A stretch of 64,000 nt of DNA from Corynebacterium nuruki S6-4. GTDB taxonomy: Bacteria > Actinomycetota > Actinomycetes > Mycobacteriales > Mycobacteriaceae. Below the pieces are notes generated by a model. That model had not been told where the DNA came from. It did not search any database and worked only from the letters and a program-made list of their open reading frames with translations. Position numbers and translations under genes: made by a program. The stretch lies in the NCBI RefSeq assembly GCF_007970465.1, contig NZ_CP042429.1, positions 806,001-870,000 on the forward strand, in the 5' to 3' direction. Positions 16,725 through 26,189 of the stretch are shown here, piece after piece (positions within the stretch are counted from its first letter, which is position 1; each line of letters starts with the position of its first letter).

Positions 16725-17972
16725 CTACGCGTCCTCGGAGGTCTCCACCTGGGTCCCGTCGTCCAGGCGCCGGTCGCCGAGCAGGCCGTCGGGGTCGATG
16801 ACCGCCACCCGGTGGCCGTCCTCCCGGATCCGGCGCAGTCCCTCGAGCACCATGGCCCGGCCGAAACTGTTCGTGTCGTTGACCCGGCGCATGTCCACGA
16901 CGACCCGGGTGGTCGTCAGTTCGTGGGCGGCGACGGTGGACAGGAAATCCTCCGCCCCGGTGAAGCCGAGACCGCCCTGCAGCCGGATGACGGTGGCCAG
17001 GCCCCGGGAGCGGATGCTGCGCACCGCCGAGCCCCGCGACGGCAGGGCGGACATGAGGTGCAGCCCCATGTCGTCGGACAGGATGCGGAAGACCTCGGCC
17101 CCGCGCACGCTGTTGCCGGAACCGTCCAGCCGCGGCGAGAAGGTGGCGATGCCCAGCTGGCCGGGCAGGGTGCCGAGCAGGCCACCGGCGACGCCGGACT
17201 TCGCCGGGATCCCCACCCCGGCCATCCACTTCCCCGCCCCGTCGTACATGCCGGCCGAGGCCATCACCGACTGGACCTGCCGGCACACCCGCGGGTCGAG
17301 CACCTGGTCCCCGGTCACCGGCTGGCGGCCGCCGAGGGCGAGGGTGGCGCCCATGACCGCCAGGTCCTTGACGGTGACGAGCATGGAGCATTCCCGGACG
17401 TAGCCGGCGACCGCGTCCTCGGCGGTGTCCGCGATGATGCCGTAGCTGCGCAGCATGTGGGCCAGGGCGAGGTTGCGGTCGGCGGTGGCCAGTTCGGAGC
17501 CGGTGACCCGTTCGTCGATCCGCAGGTCGCGTCCGGCGAGCCGGGAGAAGTAGTGCCGCAGCAGTTCCACCCGGTCGTCGACGGTCGAGTCCTCCCCGTT
17601 GATCAGCTGGCTGACGGCGATGGCGCCGGCGTTGATCATGGGGTTGACCGGCCGGTGCGTCCCGCCGTCGAGGGAGAGCTCGTTGAAGGCCTCGCCGGAG
17701 GGTTCCATGCCGACGGTGGCGAGCACCTTCTCCACCCCCACCTCCTGGAGGGCGACGGCGTAGGCGAAGGGCTTGGCGATCGACTGGATGGAGAATTCCA
17801 CCCCGTCGTCGCCGGCACTGTAGACGTGGCCGGTGGCGGTGCACAGGGCGACGGCGAGCGGGTCGGGATCGGCGGCGGCGAGTTCGGGGATGTAGTCGGC
17901 GACGGCGCCGGAGGTGTCCTCCCGGACCCGGTCGAGGGTGGCGGACAGATAGTGCGGCAGCGGGATCTCCAT
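16725..17972 (-). CDS. glsA: Glutaminase with C-terminal STAS-like domain
   Basis: Hydrolyses L-glutamine to glutamate and ammonia. 415 residues from the ATG at 17972. The serine-dependent glutaminase domain (about 1-300) has the catalytic Ser64-x-x-Lys67 in FSIQSIAKPF, the NPMINAGAIA motif, and the conserved AKSGVAGG near residue 250. An additional C-terminal domain (about 310-405) ends in MVLEGLRRIREDGH and looks like a STAS fold; this extension is typical of corynebacterial and some other glutaminases. A TACCCT -10 box eight bases before the ATG indicates a leaderless message. Divergent from an amino-acid ABC operon, suggesting a shared role in glutamine/glutamate use. Confidence 0.92.
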   Translation of the reverse strand: MEIPLPHYLSATLDRVREDTSGAVADYIPELAAADPDPLAVALCTATGHVYSAGDDGVEFSIQSIAKPFAYAVALQEVGVEKVLATVGMEPSGEAFNELSLDGGTHRPVNPMINAGAIAVSQLINGEDSTVDDRVELLRHYFSRLAGRDLRIDERVTGSELATADRNLALAHMLRSYGIIADTAEDAVAGYVRECSMLVTVKDLAVMGATLALGGRQPVTGDQVLDPRVCRQVQSVMASAGMYDGAGKWMAGVGIPAKSGVAGGLLGTLPGQLGIATFSPRLDGSGNSVRGAEVFRILSDDMGLHLMSALPSRGSAVRSIRSRGLATVIRLQGGLGFTGAEDFLSTVAAHELTTTRVVVDMRRVNDTNSFGRAMVLEGLRRIREDGHRVAVIDPDGLLGDRRLDDGTQVETSEDA

Positions 17973-18037
17973 GGGGCCCGAGGGTACAGAGCCCACCACC
18001 GGCGGGCGGCCGGCGAAGCGTCACCTATGATTTCCCC

Positions 18038-18952
18038 ATGACATCCTCCACCTCCCGGCGCACCCGCCCGGTGCTCGCCGCGGTCGCTGTCGCGGCCGTG
18101 GCGGCGTCCCTGGCGGGCTGCGTCACCAACGAGGAGTCCGCGAACCCGGAAGGGTGGGTGTCCGAGCGTCCCGAACCTGTCGCAGCGCTGCAGGACCTGC
18201 TGCCCGACGACATCCGGGAGCGCGGCACCCTCGTCGCGGGCACCAACCCGACGTTCCCCCCGAACCAGTTCAAGGATCCCAGCGGAAAGATCATCGGCTT
18301 CGAGGTCGATCTGGTGGACGCCACCGCGGCCCTCCTCGGCCTCGACGTGACCTACCAGCAGCAGGACTTCAACCTCATCCTCCCGTCGCTCAACGCCGGC
18401 ACGGTGCAGCTGGGCGTCTCCGGGTTCTCGGACACCGACGAGCGCAACAAGTCGTACGACTTCGTGGACTTCTACACCTCCGGCATCTCCTGGGCCGGCC
18501 ACCCCGGTTCCGACATCGACCCGCAGGACGCCTGCGGGCTCAGTGTGGCGGTGCAGAAGGGCACCTACTCGGACACCGACGATGTGCAGGTCAAGGCCGA
18601 GGAGTGCGCGGCGGCCGGGAAGCCGGAACTGAAGAAGCTCGTCTACCAGTCCGCCAACGAGGCCGCCACCGCCACCGCCCTGGGCCGCGCGGACGCCATG
18701 AGCTCGGACTCGGCGGTCACCGACTACGCCATCCAGCGTTCCAAGGGCAAACTCGTCCCCGCCGGGGACGCCTTCGACACAACCCCGTTCGGCTGGGCGT
18801 TCCGCAAGGGCGACTCCCTCGTCCCCGCCTTCGCCGCGGCCCTGCAGCACCTCATCGACTCCGGTGACTACGAGAAGATCCTCGAGCCCTGGGGCCTCAC
18901 CGACGGCGTGATCGACACCGTCACCGTGAACACCAAGGAGACCGACCAGTGA
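18038..18952 (+). CDS. Amino-acid ABC transporter substrate-binding lipoprotein
   Basis: 304 residues. Lipoprotein signal with a positively charged start, Ala/Val hydrophobic stretch and lipobox SLAGC (Cys28), so anchored to the outer face of the membrane. The mature part has the polar amino-acid binding-protein pattern: RGTLVAGTNPTFPPNQF, a GFEVDLVDA motif and a DFVDFYTSG motif. First gene of a three-gene operon with permease and ATPase, overlapping the next start by four bases. ATG six bases after TATGAT (18026-18031): leaderless. Divergent from glutaminase, so glutamine or glutamate is a reasonable guess but not shown. Confidence 0.88.
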   Translation: MTSSTSRRTRPVLAAVAVAAVAASLAGCVTNEESANPEGWVSERPEPVAALQDLLPDDIRERGTLVAGTNPTFPPNQFKDPSGKIIGFEVDLVDATAALLGLDVTYQQQDFNLILPSLNAGTVQLGVSGFSDTDERNKSYDFVDFYTSGISWAGHPGSDIDPQDACGLSVAVQKGTYSDTDDVQVKAEECAAAGKPELKKLVYQSANEAATATALGRADAMSSDSAVTDYAIQRSKGKLVPAGDAFDTTPFGWAFRKGDSLVPAFAAALQHLIDSGDYEKILEPWGLTDGVIDTVTVNTKETDQ

Positions 18953-19881
18953 GCACCAGACTGAGCCCCCGGCAGCGACCGGCCGACAACCAGGTCGTCC
19001 CGCTCAAGCACCCCGGCCGCATCATCGCCGCCGTCATCCTCGTCGCCCTGGCGGCGTGGGTCATCATCGGCGCCGCGGGCAACAGCGCCTTCGGCTGGGG
19101 CACCTACGTCGACTACCTCTTCGACACCCGCATCCTCGCCGCCCTGTGGAAGACCGTCGCCCTCACCGTCCTCGCCATGGTCATCGGCGTGGTCGTCGGT
19201 GCGCTCATGGCGGTGCTGCGCATGTCGCCCAACCCGGTGATGCGCGGCTTCTCCTGGGTGTACCTGTGGCTGTTCCGCGGCACCCCGGTGTACGTCCAGC
19301 TGGTGTTCTGGGGCCTGCTCGGCACCATCTACCAGACCATCAACGTCGGCTTCGCCGAGATCACCCTCGACAGTTTCCTGTCGAACTTCTTCGTCCTCGC
19401 CTTCCTCGGCCTGGGCCTCAACGAGTCCGCCTACATGGCCGAGATCGTCCGCGCCGGCGTCCAGTCGGTGCCGGAGGGCCAGTCGGAGGCGTCGAAGGCA
19501 CTGGGGATGACCTGGGGGCAGAACATGCGGCGCACCGTGCTGCCGCAGGCCATGCGGATCATCATCCCGCCGACCGGCAATGAGCTGATCAGCATGCTGA
19601 AGACCACCTCGCTGGTCATCGCGGTGCCCTACGCCGGCGAGCTGTACGGCCGGTCCACCGACATCGCCTACGCCATGTTCGAGCCGGTGCCGATGCTGCT
19701 GGTCGCGGCGACCTGGTACCTGGTCATCACCTCGGTGCTCATGGTCGGCCAGCACTACCTGGAGAAGTTCTACGCCCGGGGTTCCTCCCGGACCCTCACC
19801 AGCCGCCAGCTCGCCGCACTCGCGGACGCCGAGGGCGTCCCGCCGGCGAACGTCACCGTCGAAGAGCAGGAGAACCGCTGA
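18949..19881 (+). CDS. Amino-acid ABC transporter permease
   Basis: 310 residues with about five or six membrane segments. The polar amino-acid permease core is seen from [19 protein letters not shown] onward, with [16 protein letters not shown] and the cytoplasmic EAA loop [20 protein letters not shown] (about 178-197) that docks on the ATPase. GTG start overlapping the stop of the binding-protein gene (GTGA), and its own stop overlaps the ATPase start, so translation is coupled across the operon. Only one permease is present, so it would work as a homodimer. Confidence 0.9.
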   Translation: MSTRLSPRQRPADNQVVPLKHPGRIIAAVILVALAAWVIIGAAGNSAFGWGTYVDYLFDTRILAALWKTVALTVLAMVIGVVVGALMAVLRMSPNPVMRGFSWVYLWLFRGTPVYVQLVFWGLLGTIYQTINVGFAEITLDSFLSNFFVLAFLGLGLNESAYMAEIVRAGVQSVPEGQSEASKALGMTWGQNMRRTVLPQAMRIIIPPTGNELISMLKTTSLVIAVPYAGELYGRSTDIAYAMFEPVPMLLVAATWYLVITSVLMVGQHYLEKFYARGSSRTLTSRQLAALADAEGVPPANVTVEEQENR

Positions 19882-20651
19882 TGACCGAGACGACCCCCAT
19901 GATCAGCTTCCGTGACGTGTGGAAGCGCTACGGTCACCTCGACGTGCTCAAGGGCATCGACCTGGAGGTGCCGGCCGGGTCGGTGACCTGCCTGATCGGC
20001 CCGTCGGGCGGCGGCAAGTCCACCCTGCTGCGGTGTGTGAACCACCTGGAGCAGATCGATGCCGGACGCATCGAGGTCGACGGTGAGCTCATCGGTTACA
20101 CCGAGCGCAACGGCCGGCTCTACGAGATCACCGAGCGGGAGGCCGCCCGGCAGCGCGCCGATGTCGGCATGGTCTTCCAGCAGTTCAACCTGTTCCCCCA
20201 CCGCACGGTGCTCGCCAACATCACCGAGGCGCCGGTGCGGGTCAAGGGTGAGTCGAAGGCCGCGGCGGAGAAGACCGCCCGCGAGCTGCTGGCCCAGGTG
20301 GGGCTGGCGGACAAGGCGGACGCCTGGCCGGTGCAGCTGTCCGGCGGGCAGCAGCAGCGGGTGGCGATCGCCCGCGCCCTGGCGATGAAGCCGAAGCTGA
20401 TGCTGTTCGACGAGCCGACCTCCGCCCTGGATCCCGAGCTCGTCGGGGATGTGCTGGGGGTGATGCGTCAGCTCGCCGAGGACGGGATGACGATGCTGGT
20501 GGTGACCCACGAGATGGCCTTCGCCCGGGAGGTCGCCGACCAGGTGGCGTTCATGGCCGACGGTCGCATCGTGGAGACCGGGTCGGGCCGTGAGCTGATC
20601 ACGGACCCGAAGGAGGAGCGCACGAAGGAGTTCCTGTCGAGCATCCTGTAG
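19881..20651 (+). CDS. Amino-acid ABC transporter ATP-binding protein
   Basis: 256-residue GlnQ-type ATPase. Walker [10 protein letters not shown] (40-48), Q-loop [10 protein letters not shown], signature [15 protein letters not shown] (about 153-167), Walker [13 protein letters not shown] and the H-loop VVTHEMAFA are all intact. ATG overlaps the permease stop (TGATG). Drives the importer formed with the two preceding genes. Confidence 0.93.
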   Translation: MTETTPMISFRDVWKRYGHLDVLKGIDLEVPAGSVTCLIGPSGGGKSTLLRCVNHLEQIDAGRIEVDGELIGYTERNGRLYEITEREAARQRADVGMVFQQFNLFPHRTVLANITEAPVRVKGESKAAAEKTARELLAQVGLADKADAWPVQLSGGQQQRVAIARALAMKPKLMLFDEPTSALDPELVGDVLGVMRQLAEDGMTMLVVTHEMAFAREVADQVAFMADGRIVETGSGRELITDPKEERTKEFLSSIL

Positions 20652-20685
20652 CGGCTCGCGGCTGCGGCGGCGGCTGCGGCGGCGA

Positions 20686-21063
20686 CTACGGCCGCACGTC
20701 GACGTGCCAGGGCACGCGCGGCTTCCCCGGGTCGTCGAGGATCTCCTGGTAGAGCTGCTCGGCGGGCTGTTTCTCCCGCTCGGTGAGGATCTCGGCGAGC
20801 TTCATGCTCAGCCCCGAGATACTGCCGGAGTGCTCCTTCACGTCGATGACGACGGCGGCGGGTTCGGGGGTGCCGTGGATCATGTCCACGAAACCGTAGT
20901 CGCGCCACACCCCCTCCAGGTCGGGGTCGTCGGCGATGTCGGTGGTCACCGACAGGTCGGCGGTGAGCAGGTCGGGGTTGACGGCGAGGGCACGGTCGAA
21001 GTCGGAGACGATCCCGGCACGCTGCTCCGGGGTCGCGAGGATACGGAACACGATCTGTGGCAT
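20686..21063 (-). CDS. Small conserved hypothetical protein
   Basis: 125 residues from ATG 21063 (MPQIVFRILATPEQ). Soluble, acidic, mixed alpha/beta, with no signal peptide or membrane segment and no motif I recognise. It has good codon structure for this GC-rich genome and the neighbouring genes leave it a clean slot: convergent with the ABC operon and divergent from the DUF4921 gene. Function unknown. Confidence 0.6.
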   Translation of the reverse strand: MPQIVFRILATPEQRAGIVSDFDRALAVNPDLLTADLSVTTDIADDPDLEGVWRDYGFVDMIHGTPEPAAVVIDVKEHSGSISGLSMKLAEILTEREKQPAEQLYQEILDDPGKPRVPWHVDVRP

Positions 21064-21121
21064 GGACACCAGTTAAGCACGCCCTGACCCGGCACCGCCA
21101 CGGAGGCGCTACCCTGTACCT

Positions 21122-22486
21122 GTGATCAGTCACTCCCCGATGAACCCGGCACCCGTTCCCCCGCTGACGACTCTCCCCGACGGCACGATCAAGCAGGTCA
21201 ACCCGTTCTCCGGCACCGAGGTGTGGACGGTCCCGGGCCGCGGCCACCGCCCGCTGCCGGTGCCGCAGTCCGACACGTTCCCGGTGACCGACGCCAACCG
21301 GGACTCACAGACCGACTTCGGGCTGGACAACATGCTGAAGACCACCCCGGAGAAGGCCCGCCTGATCATCGACGACAACGGCGAACCCCGCATCCTGCGG
21401 GGGCTGACCGTCTCCCAGCTGCACGAGAGCGTGCCGCTGTTCCGCCGGGTGGCGAACCTCTTCGAGATCCTCACCTACAACTACTGGGCGGTGAACTACG
21501 GCTACCGGATGGACGCCTCCGCCTCCCGCCACATGGCCGAGTACCTCGCCGAGGACGAGGGGGTGCGCCATGTCGCCGACATGCTGCGCACCCGGCTGCG
21601 CGCGGCGGGGGTGCCCGACGGGGAGCTCGACGAGCTGTTCTCCGACGAGCGGGTGTTCCAGACCGTCAACGAGAAGGCGCCGGCCCTGTTCGGCGGCGGC
21701 CATGACGTGATCATCGCCCGCGACCACTACATCCCCGGGGCGACGAGCAGTGACCAGTTGTGCGGCAGCGGGGAGCTGGACTGGGACGTCCACCGGCTCT
21801 ACATCGCCTTCACGGTGGACGCCATGGACCGGCTGTACCGCGCCAACCCCTACGTGCGCTATGTCGCGACCTTCCAGAACTGGCTGCAGCCGTCGGGGGC
21901 GAGTGTGGAGCACCTGCACAAGCAGTGCGTGGCCATCGACGAGCACGGGCTGCAGAACGAGACGGAGATCGCGCAGGTCCGCGGCAACCCGAACATGTAC
22001 AACGAGTGGGCGGTGGACTACGCCGGCCACCACAACCTCATCTTCGCCGAGAACGACCATGCGGTCGCCTTCGCCGGGTTCGGCCACCGCCACCCCACCC
22101 TGGAGGTCTTCTCGAAGTCTTCGACGGTCGAGCCGTGGCTGATGGCCGACGAGGAGCGGGACGCGGTCGCCGATCTCGTCCACGCCTGCCACATCGCCGC
22201 CGGGCCGCACACCCCCTCCAACGAGGAGTGGCTGCACCGGCCGCTCGACGTGGATGTCCCGATGCCGTGGCGCATCGTCATCAAGTGGCGGGTCACCCCG
22301 CTGGCCGGTTTCGAGGGCGGGACGAAGATCCACCTGAACACGATCTCCCCCGGGGATCTGAAGCGGCGGGTCCTCGCCTCGCTGCTCGCCGCCCGCGAGG
22401 AGGGCCGGCTGGCGCCGGGGATCCGGCTGGGCAACGAGGCCCGGTGGGAGCGCAACAGCCTGCGCTACAACCCGGCGATAAGATAG
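21122..22486 (+). CDS. DUF4921 family protein, GalT/HIT-like
   Basis: 454 residues. Resembles the galactose-1-phosphate uridylyltransferase/HIT superfamily: GASVEHLHKQCVAID matches the S-x-x-H-x-H-x-Q type active-site strand, here HLHKQ. The N-terminal portion begins with LPDGTIKQVNPFSGTEVWTVPGRGHRP, a feature of the DUF4921 family. Expected activity is a nucleotidyl transfer or hydrolysis, but the substrate is unknown. GTG start at 21122 lies six bases after TACCCT (21110-21115), a leaderless arrangement that supports this start over the ATG at 21140. Five bases separate its stop from the amidohydrolase start. Confidence 0.75.
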   Translation: MISHSPMNPAPVPPLTTLPDGTIKQVNPFSGTEVWTVPGRGHRPLPVPQSDTFPVTDANRDSQTDFGLDNMLKTTPEKARLIIDDNGEPRILRGLTVSQLHESVPLFRRVANLFEILTYNYWAVNYGYRMDASASRHMAEYLAEDEGVRHVADMLRTRLRAAGVPDGELDELFSDERVFQTVNEKAPALFGGGHDVIIARDHYIPGATSSDQLCGSGELDWDVHRLYIAFTVDAMDRLYRANPYVRYVATFQNWLQPSGASVEHLHKQCVAIDEHGLQNETEIAQVRGNPNMYNEWAVDYAGHHNLIFAENDHAVAFAGFGHRHPTLEVFSKSSTVEPWLMADEERDAVADLVHACHIAAGPHTPSNEEWLHRPLDVDVPMPWRIVIKWRVTPLAGFEGGTKIHLNTISPGDLKRRVLASLLAAREEGRLAPGIRLGNEARWERNSLRYNPAIR

Positions 22487-22491
22487 CGGGT

Positions 22492-23727
22492 ATGAGCGCC
22501 ACCCCCGACATCGCCGAATTCATCGCCGACCCCGGTGTGGACCTGTCCTGGCAGGACAGTTTCCACACCTGGATGCACGAGCACCCGGAGCTCTCCGAGC
22601 AGGAGGAGCAGACCGCCGCCCAGATCCTCTCCCGGCTGTCGCAGCTGGACTGCGAGGTCACCCACGACATCGGCGGCCACGGCATCACCGCCGTGTGGCG
22701 CAACGGGGAGGGCCCCACGGTGCTGTACCGGGCGGACATCGACGCGCTGCCGGTCACCGAGGCCACCGGTGCCCCGTACGCCTCGAAGAATCCGGGGGTG
22801 ATGCACGCCTGCGGCCATGACGTGCACACCACCGCGCTGCTGGGCCTGTGCGAGATCATGGACGCCCGCCGCGACGTGTGGTCGGGCACCTTCATCGCCC
22901 TGTTCCAGCCGGCCGAGGAGGTCACGAAGGGCGCCTCGGCGATGATCGACGACGGCCTGGCGGAGAAGATCCCCGCCCCGGAGGTCTGCCTGGGTCTGCA
23001 CATCTACCCGGGTCCGGTCGGCACGGTGTATTCGGCGCCCGGCCCGGTGATGGCCGCCTGCGACACGATCACGGTGACCCTCCACGGCGTCTCGGCGCAC
23101 GCCAGTGCCCCGCAGAATTCGGTGGACCCGACGTATCTGGCCGCGATGATCGTGGTGCGGCTGCAGGGCATCGTCGGCCGGGAGATCGCCGCCGAGGACT
23201 TCGGTGTGGTCTCGGTGGGCACGCTGAGCGCGGGGCACACCAACAACACCATCCCGGACACGGCCACCCTGGTGCTGAACTGCCGGTTCTACGATGCGGC
23301 GGTGCGCGACCGCACCTATGCCGCCATCGAGCGGGTGGTGCAGGCCGAGTGTGCGGCCTCGGGTACGCCCGCCCCCGCCGACATCGTCTACTCGGCCCAC
23401 GGTGAGCTCACCGACAATGATCCGGCGGTGCACGAGGTTGTCCGCCCGGTCCTCGACGAGGTCTTCGGTGCGGATTCGGTGGACGCCCCGCGGTGGACCG
23501 CCTCCGAGGATTTCTCGGAGATCCCCCGGCATTTCGGGGTGCCCTACGAGTTCCTGCTGGTCGGGATGACCGACCGGGCGCAGTGGGATGCCGCGGTGGC
23601 GGCCGACCGGGTCGCCCAGGACATCCCGAGCAACCACTCGGCGGACTTCCTGCCGGCGGCGGGGACGGTGGAGGCCGCCACGGGTGCGGCGACCGCGGCG
23701 GTGCTCGCCTACCTCTGGAAGGAGTAG
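22492..23727 (+). CDS. M20 family amidohydrolase/aminoacylase
   Basis: 411-residue dinuclear-metal hydrolase of the aminoacylase/hippurate hydrolase/IAA-amidohydrolase type. Motifs: HTWMHEHPELSEQE, YRADIDALPVTE, the metal-binding HACGHDVHTTALLG, the catalytic/ligand FQPAEEVTKGA with Glu-Glu, LGLHIYPGPVG, and SEDFSEIPRH near the C-terminus. Cytosolic, no signal peptide. Cleaves N-acyl amino acids or similar amides. It follows DUF4921 by five bases and also has a TAAGAT -10 box seven bases before its ATG, inside the upstream gene's end. Confidence 0.88.
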   Translation: MSATPDIAEFIADPGVDLSWQDSFHTWMHEHPELSEQEEQTAAQILSRLSQLDCEVTHDIGGHGITAVWRNGEGPTVLYRADIDALPVTEATGAPYASKNPGVMHACGHDVHTTALLGLCEIMDARRDVWSGTFIALFQPAEEVTKGASAMIDDGLAEKIPAPEVCLGLHIYPGPVGTVYSAPGPVMAACDTITVTLHGVSAHASAPQNSVDPTYLAAMIVVRLQGIVGREIAAEDFGVVSVGTLSAGHTNNTIPDTATLVLNCRFYDAAVRDRTYAAIERVVQAECAASGTPAPADIVYSAHGELTDNDPAVHEVVRPVLDEVFGADSVDAPRWTASEDFSEIPRHFGVPYEFLLVGMTDRAQWDAAVAADRVAQDIPSNHSADFLPAAGTVEAATGAATAAVLAYLWKE

Positions 23728-23735
23728 GGCCGAAG

Positions 23736-23767
23736 CACCGGGGTGTCTACCGGCTCACGCCCCGGTG
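23736..23767. terminator. Bidirectional hairpin between amidohydrolase and patatin genes
   Basis: Arms 23736-23745 and 23758-23767 pair over ten bases (one G-U) with a 12-base loop, lying between the two convergent stops and overlapping the last codons of the patatin-like gene. No U-run. Confidence 0.5.
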
Positions 23768-24690
23768 ACCGCCGCGCCGGCGCCGGCGCTGTCCCCGGCG
23801 GCCCCTGCACTCTCCCGCAGGAACTGCTCCCACATCGGCCACTGCCGCAGTGCCTGGGCGGTGCCGTAGGACAGGGAACGGCGCAGCACCCGGATGTCCC
23901 GCTCGGTGGAGCTGACCAGCTGGTCGACATCCTCGGGGAAGACCAGGAAGGCCCTCCCCTGCCGCTCCAGGTCGTAGAGCCGCTCCATCGTCGCGTTGTA
24001 CCGCTCCGGCCGGGTGATCATCGCCTCCGCCACCGCCGGATACTTCCGCAGGACGGTCCGGGTGAGGCGGTGCTTCGAGGTCGGCGGCTTCACGTAGTCG
24101 CGCGGGTGGCTGAGCACGGCGAAGAACCGGTCGAAGCCGTCGGCTTCCGCGGCGTCCAGCGGGATCCCGCCGGAGGCGCCGAAGGCACCGTCGACGTACG
24201 GCACGCCCCCGATACGGGGCACCGGCATCGCCAGCGGGATCGTCGAGGAGGCCCGCACCCGGACCATCAGGTCCTCGCCGGAGGCGATGTCGTCCCGACC
24301 CCAGTAGACGCCCTCGCCGGTCTCCGCGTTCGTCGCGCCGATCCGGAACTGGGTGGGTGAGGTCAGCGCCCGCGAGATCTCGTAGGGCCGCGGCAGGTCC
24401 AGACCCGGGGCGCGGCCGTAGATGTACTCGGCGTTGAAGTAGCCCTTGCCGCGCAGCAGCCAGGTCCAGCCGCCGAACTCCGGCTCCAGCACGAAGTCGA
24501 CGAAGTTGCGGCGGATCCGGTCGCGCTCCCCGGTCAGGTAGCTGATGAGGTGCGAGGCACCGGCGGAGATCCCGCCGGCCCAGCCGAACTCCACACCGTG
24601 GGACATGAGGACGTCGACGATGCCGGCAGTGTAGGCCGCCCGCATACCGCCGCCCTCCAGCAGCAGCGCCGTGTCATGGACCGGCATCAT
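23755..24690 (-). CDS. Patatin-like phospholipase/lipid acyl hydrolase
   Basis: 311 residues. Patatin domain with the oxyanion-hole motif LEGGGMRAAYTAG (about 10-22), nucleophile elbow GGISAGAS (Ser in GISAG, about residue 43) and the catalytic Asp in YVDGAFGASGG. The C-terminal 40 residues are Ala/Gly-rich. No signal peptide: cytosolic or membrane-associated. The start (tandem ATG at 24690/24687) is seven bases after the pyk stop, making it the last gene of the his-trp-lgt-pyk run. Bacterial YjjU/RssA-type homologues have poorly known substrates. Confidence 0.85.
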   Translation of the reverse strand: MMPVHDTALLLEGGGMRAAYTAGIVDVLMSHGVEFGWAGGISAGASHLISYLTGERDRIRRNFVDFVLEPEFGGWTWLLRGKGYFNAEYIYGRAPGLDLPRPYEISRALTSPTQFRIGATNAETGEGVYWGRDDIASGEDLMVRVRASSTIPLAMPVPRIGGVPYVDGAFGASGGIPLDAAEADGFDRFFAVLSHPRDYVKPPTSKHRLTRTVLRKYPAVAEAMITRPERYNATMERLYDLERQGRAFLVFPEDVDQLVSSTERDIRVLRRSLSYGTAQALRQWPMWEQFLRESAGAAGDSAGAGAAVTGA

Positions 24691-24697
24691 CGCAGCG

Positions 24698-26125
24698 TCA
24701 CTTCGTCTCCCCGTCGAAGACCTGGCCGAGCAGGTGGGCGTGGATCATGTTGGTGTTGCCCTCGATTCCGGGGGGCGATCCGGCGGCGATGACCACGAGA
24801 TCGTCCGGGTTGTAGTCGTCCTTGGCCAGCAGCACGCGGTCGACCTCCTCCATGATCTGGTCGGTGCTGTGCACCTCGCGGGTCAGGAAGGTCTCCACAC
24901 CCCAGGTCAGGGCGAGCTGGTTGCGGACCTCCTCATGCGGGGTGAACACGAGCAGCGGCAGGCGGGAGCGCAGCCGCGCCACCCGCCGGGCCGTGTCACC
25001 CGAGGCGGTGAAGGCCACCAGGGCGCGGGCGTTGAGCCGCTCCCCGACATCCTTGGCGGCGAAGCTGATCACACCGCGCTTGGTGCGCGGCACGTGCGAC
25101 AGCGGCGGCACCTCCCCGTCGACCTCGGCGGCGGTGACGATGCGGGCCATGGTCTGCACGGTCTGCACCGGGTACTTGCCGACCGAGGTCTCCCCGGAGA
25201 GCATGACGGCGTCCGCCCCGTCAAGGACGGCATTGGCGACGTCGGAGGCCTCCGCGCGGGTCGGGCGGGAGTTCTCGATCATCGAGTCGAGCATCTGGGT
25301 GGCGACGATGACCGGCTTGGCGTTCTCCCGGGCGATCTGGATCGCCCGCTTCTGCACCAGCGGCACCTCCTCCAGCGGCACCTCCACGCCCAGGTCGCCG
25401 CGGGCGACCATGACCGCGTCGAAGGCGAGGATGATCGGCTCGAGCGCGTCGACCGCCTCCGGCTTCTCCAGCTTGGCGATGACCGGCACCCGCCGGCCTT
25501 CCTCGTCCATGACCGCGTGGACCAGTTCGACATCCGCCGGGGAGCGGACGAAGGACAGGGCGATGACGTCCGCCCCCATCTTCAGCGCGAAGCGCAGGTC
25601 GGCGATGTCCTTCTCCGACAGTGCCGGCACGGAGATGTCCATGCCCGGCAGGGACACGCCCTTGTGGTCGGAGACCGGACCGCCCTCGACGACCTCGCAG
25701 ACGACATCGTCGCCGTCGACGGCCTTGCAGACCAGGCCGACCTTGCCGTCGTCGACCAGGAGACGGTCACCGGGGCGGGCGTCCCGAGCGAGCTGCCTGT
25801 AGGTCGTCGACACCCGGTCATGGGTCCCCTCGACGTCCTCGACGGTGATACGGATCTCCTCACCGTCGGCCCAGTAGGTCTTGCCCTCGGCGAACTTCCC
25901 GAGCCGGATCTTCGGACCCTGCAGGTCGGCGAGGACGCCGACGGCGGCGCCGGTCTCCGCCGCAGCCTGCCGGACCCACTCGTAATTCTGCTGGTGGTCG
26001 GCATGCTCCCCGTGGGAGAAGTTGAGGCGGGCGACATTCATGCCCGCGTCGACCAGCTGGCGGATACTCTCCGCCGAGGCGACGGCGGGGCCCAGGGTAC
26101 ATACGATCTTGGTTCGTCTACTCAC
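24698..26125 (-). CDS. pyk: Pyruvate kinase
   Basis: Final ATP-yielding step of glycolysis, phosphoenolpyruvate to pyruvate. 475 residues, normal length. Seen: TKIVCTLGPAVAS at the N-terminus, NVARLNFSHGEH, active-site IAKLEKPEAVD (catalytic Lys), MVARGDLGVE and TRAEASDVANAVLDG; the C-terminal allosteric domain follows. GTG start eight bases after TATCCT (minus strand 26139-26134), so it can be transcribed on its own as a leaderless mRNA although lgt ends only 64 bases upstream. Confidence 0.97.
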   Translation of the reverse strand: MSRRTKIVCTLGPAVASAESIRQLVDAGMNVARLNFSHGEHADHQQNYEWVRQAAAETGAAVGVLADLQGPKIRLGKFAEGKTYWADGEEIRITVEDVEGTHDRVSTTYRQLARDARPGDRLLVDDGKVGLVCKAVDGDDVVCEVVEGGPVSDHKGVSLPGMDISVPALSEKDIADLRFALKMGADVIALSFVRSPADVELVHAVMDEEGRRVPVIAKLEKPEAVDALEPIILAFDAVMVARGDLGVEVPLEEVPLVQKRAIQIARENAKPVIVATQMLDSMIENSRPTRAEASDVANAVLDGADAVMLSGETSVGKYPVQTVQTMARIVTAAEVDGEVPPLSHVPRTKRGVISFAAKDVGERLNARALVAFTASGDTARRVARLRSRLPLLVFTPHEEVRNQLALTWGVETFLTREVHSTDQIMEEVDRVLLAKDDYNPDDLVVIAAGSPPGIEGNTNMIHAHLLGQVFDGETK

Positions 26126-26139
26126 GGTATCCGAGGATA
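26126..26139 (-). promoter_or_regulatory. Leaderless pyk promoter (-10 box)
   Basis: TATCCT at 26139-26134 on the minus strand lies eight bases before the pyk GTG, so transcription should begin at or next to the start codon. No clear -35. Confidence 0.5.
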
Positions 26140-26189
26140 GCCCCGGTGCGGACCCACCCGCTACCGCAGGGCGGCCTCACCGGCGCCGC

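Noticed and set aside
20652..20700. GCGGCTGCGGCGG direct repeats after the ABC operon
   Set aside because: Short GC-rich tandem at a convergent gap; no clean stem or T-run, so I do not call a terminator or element.
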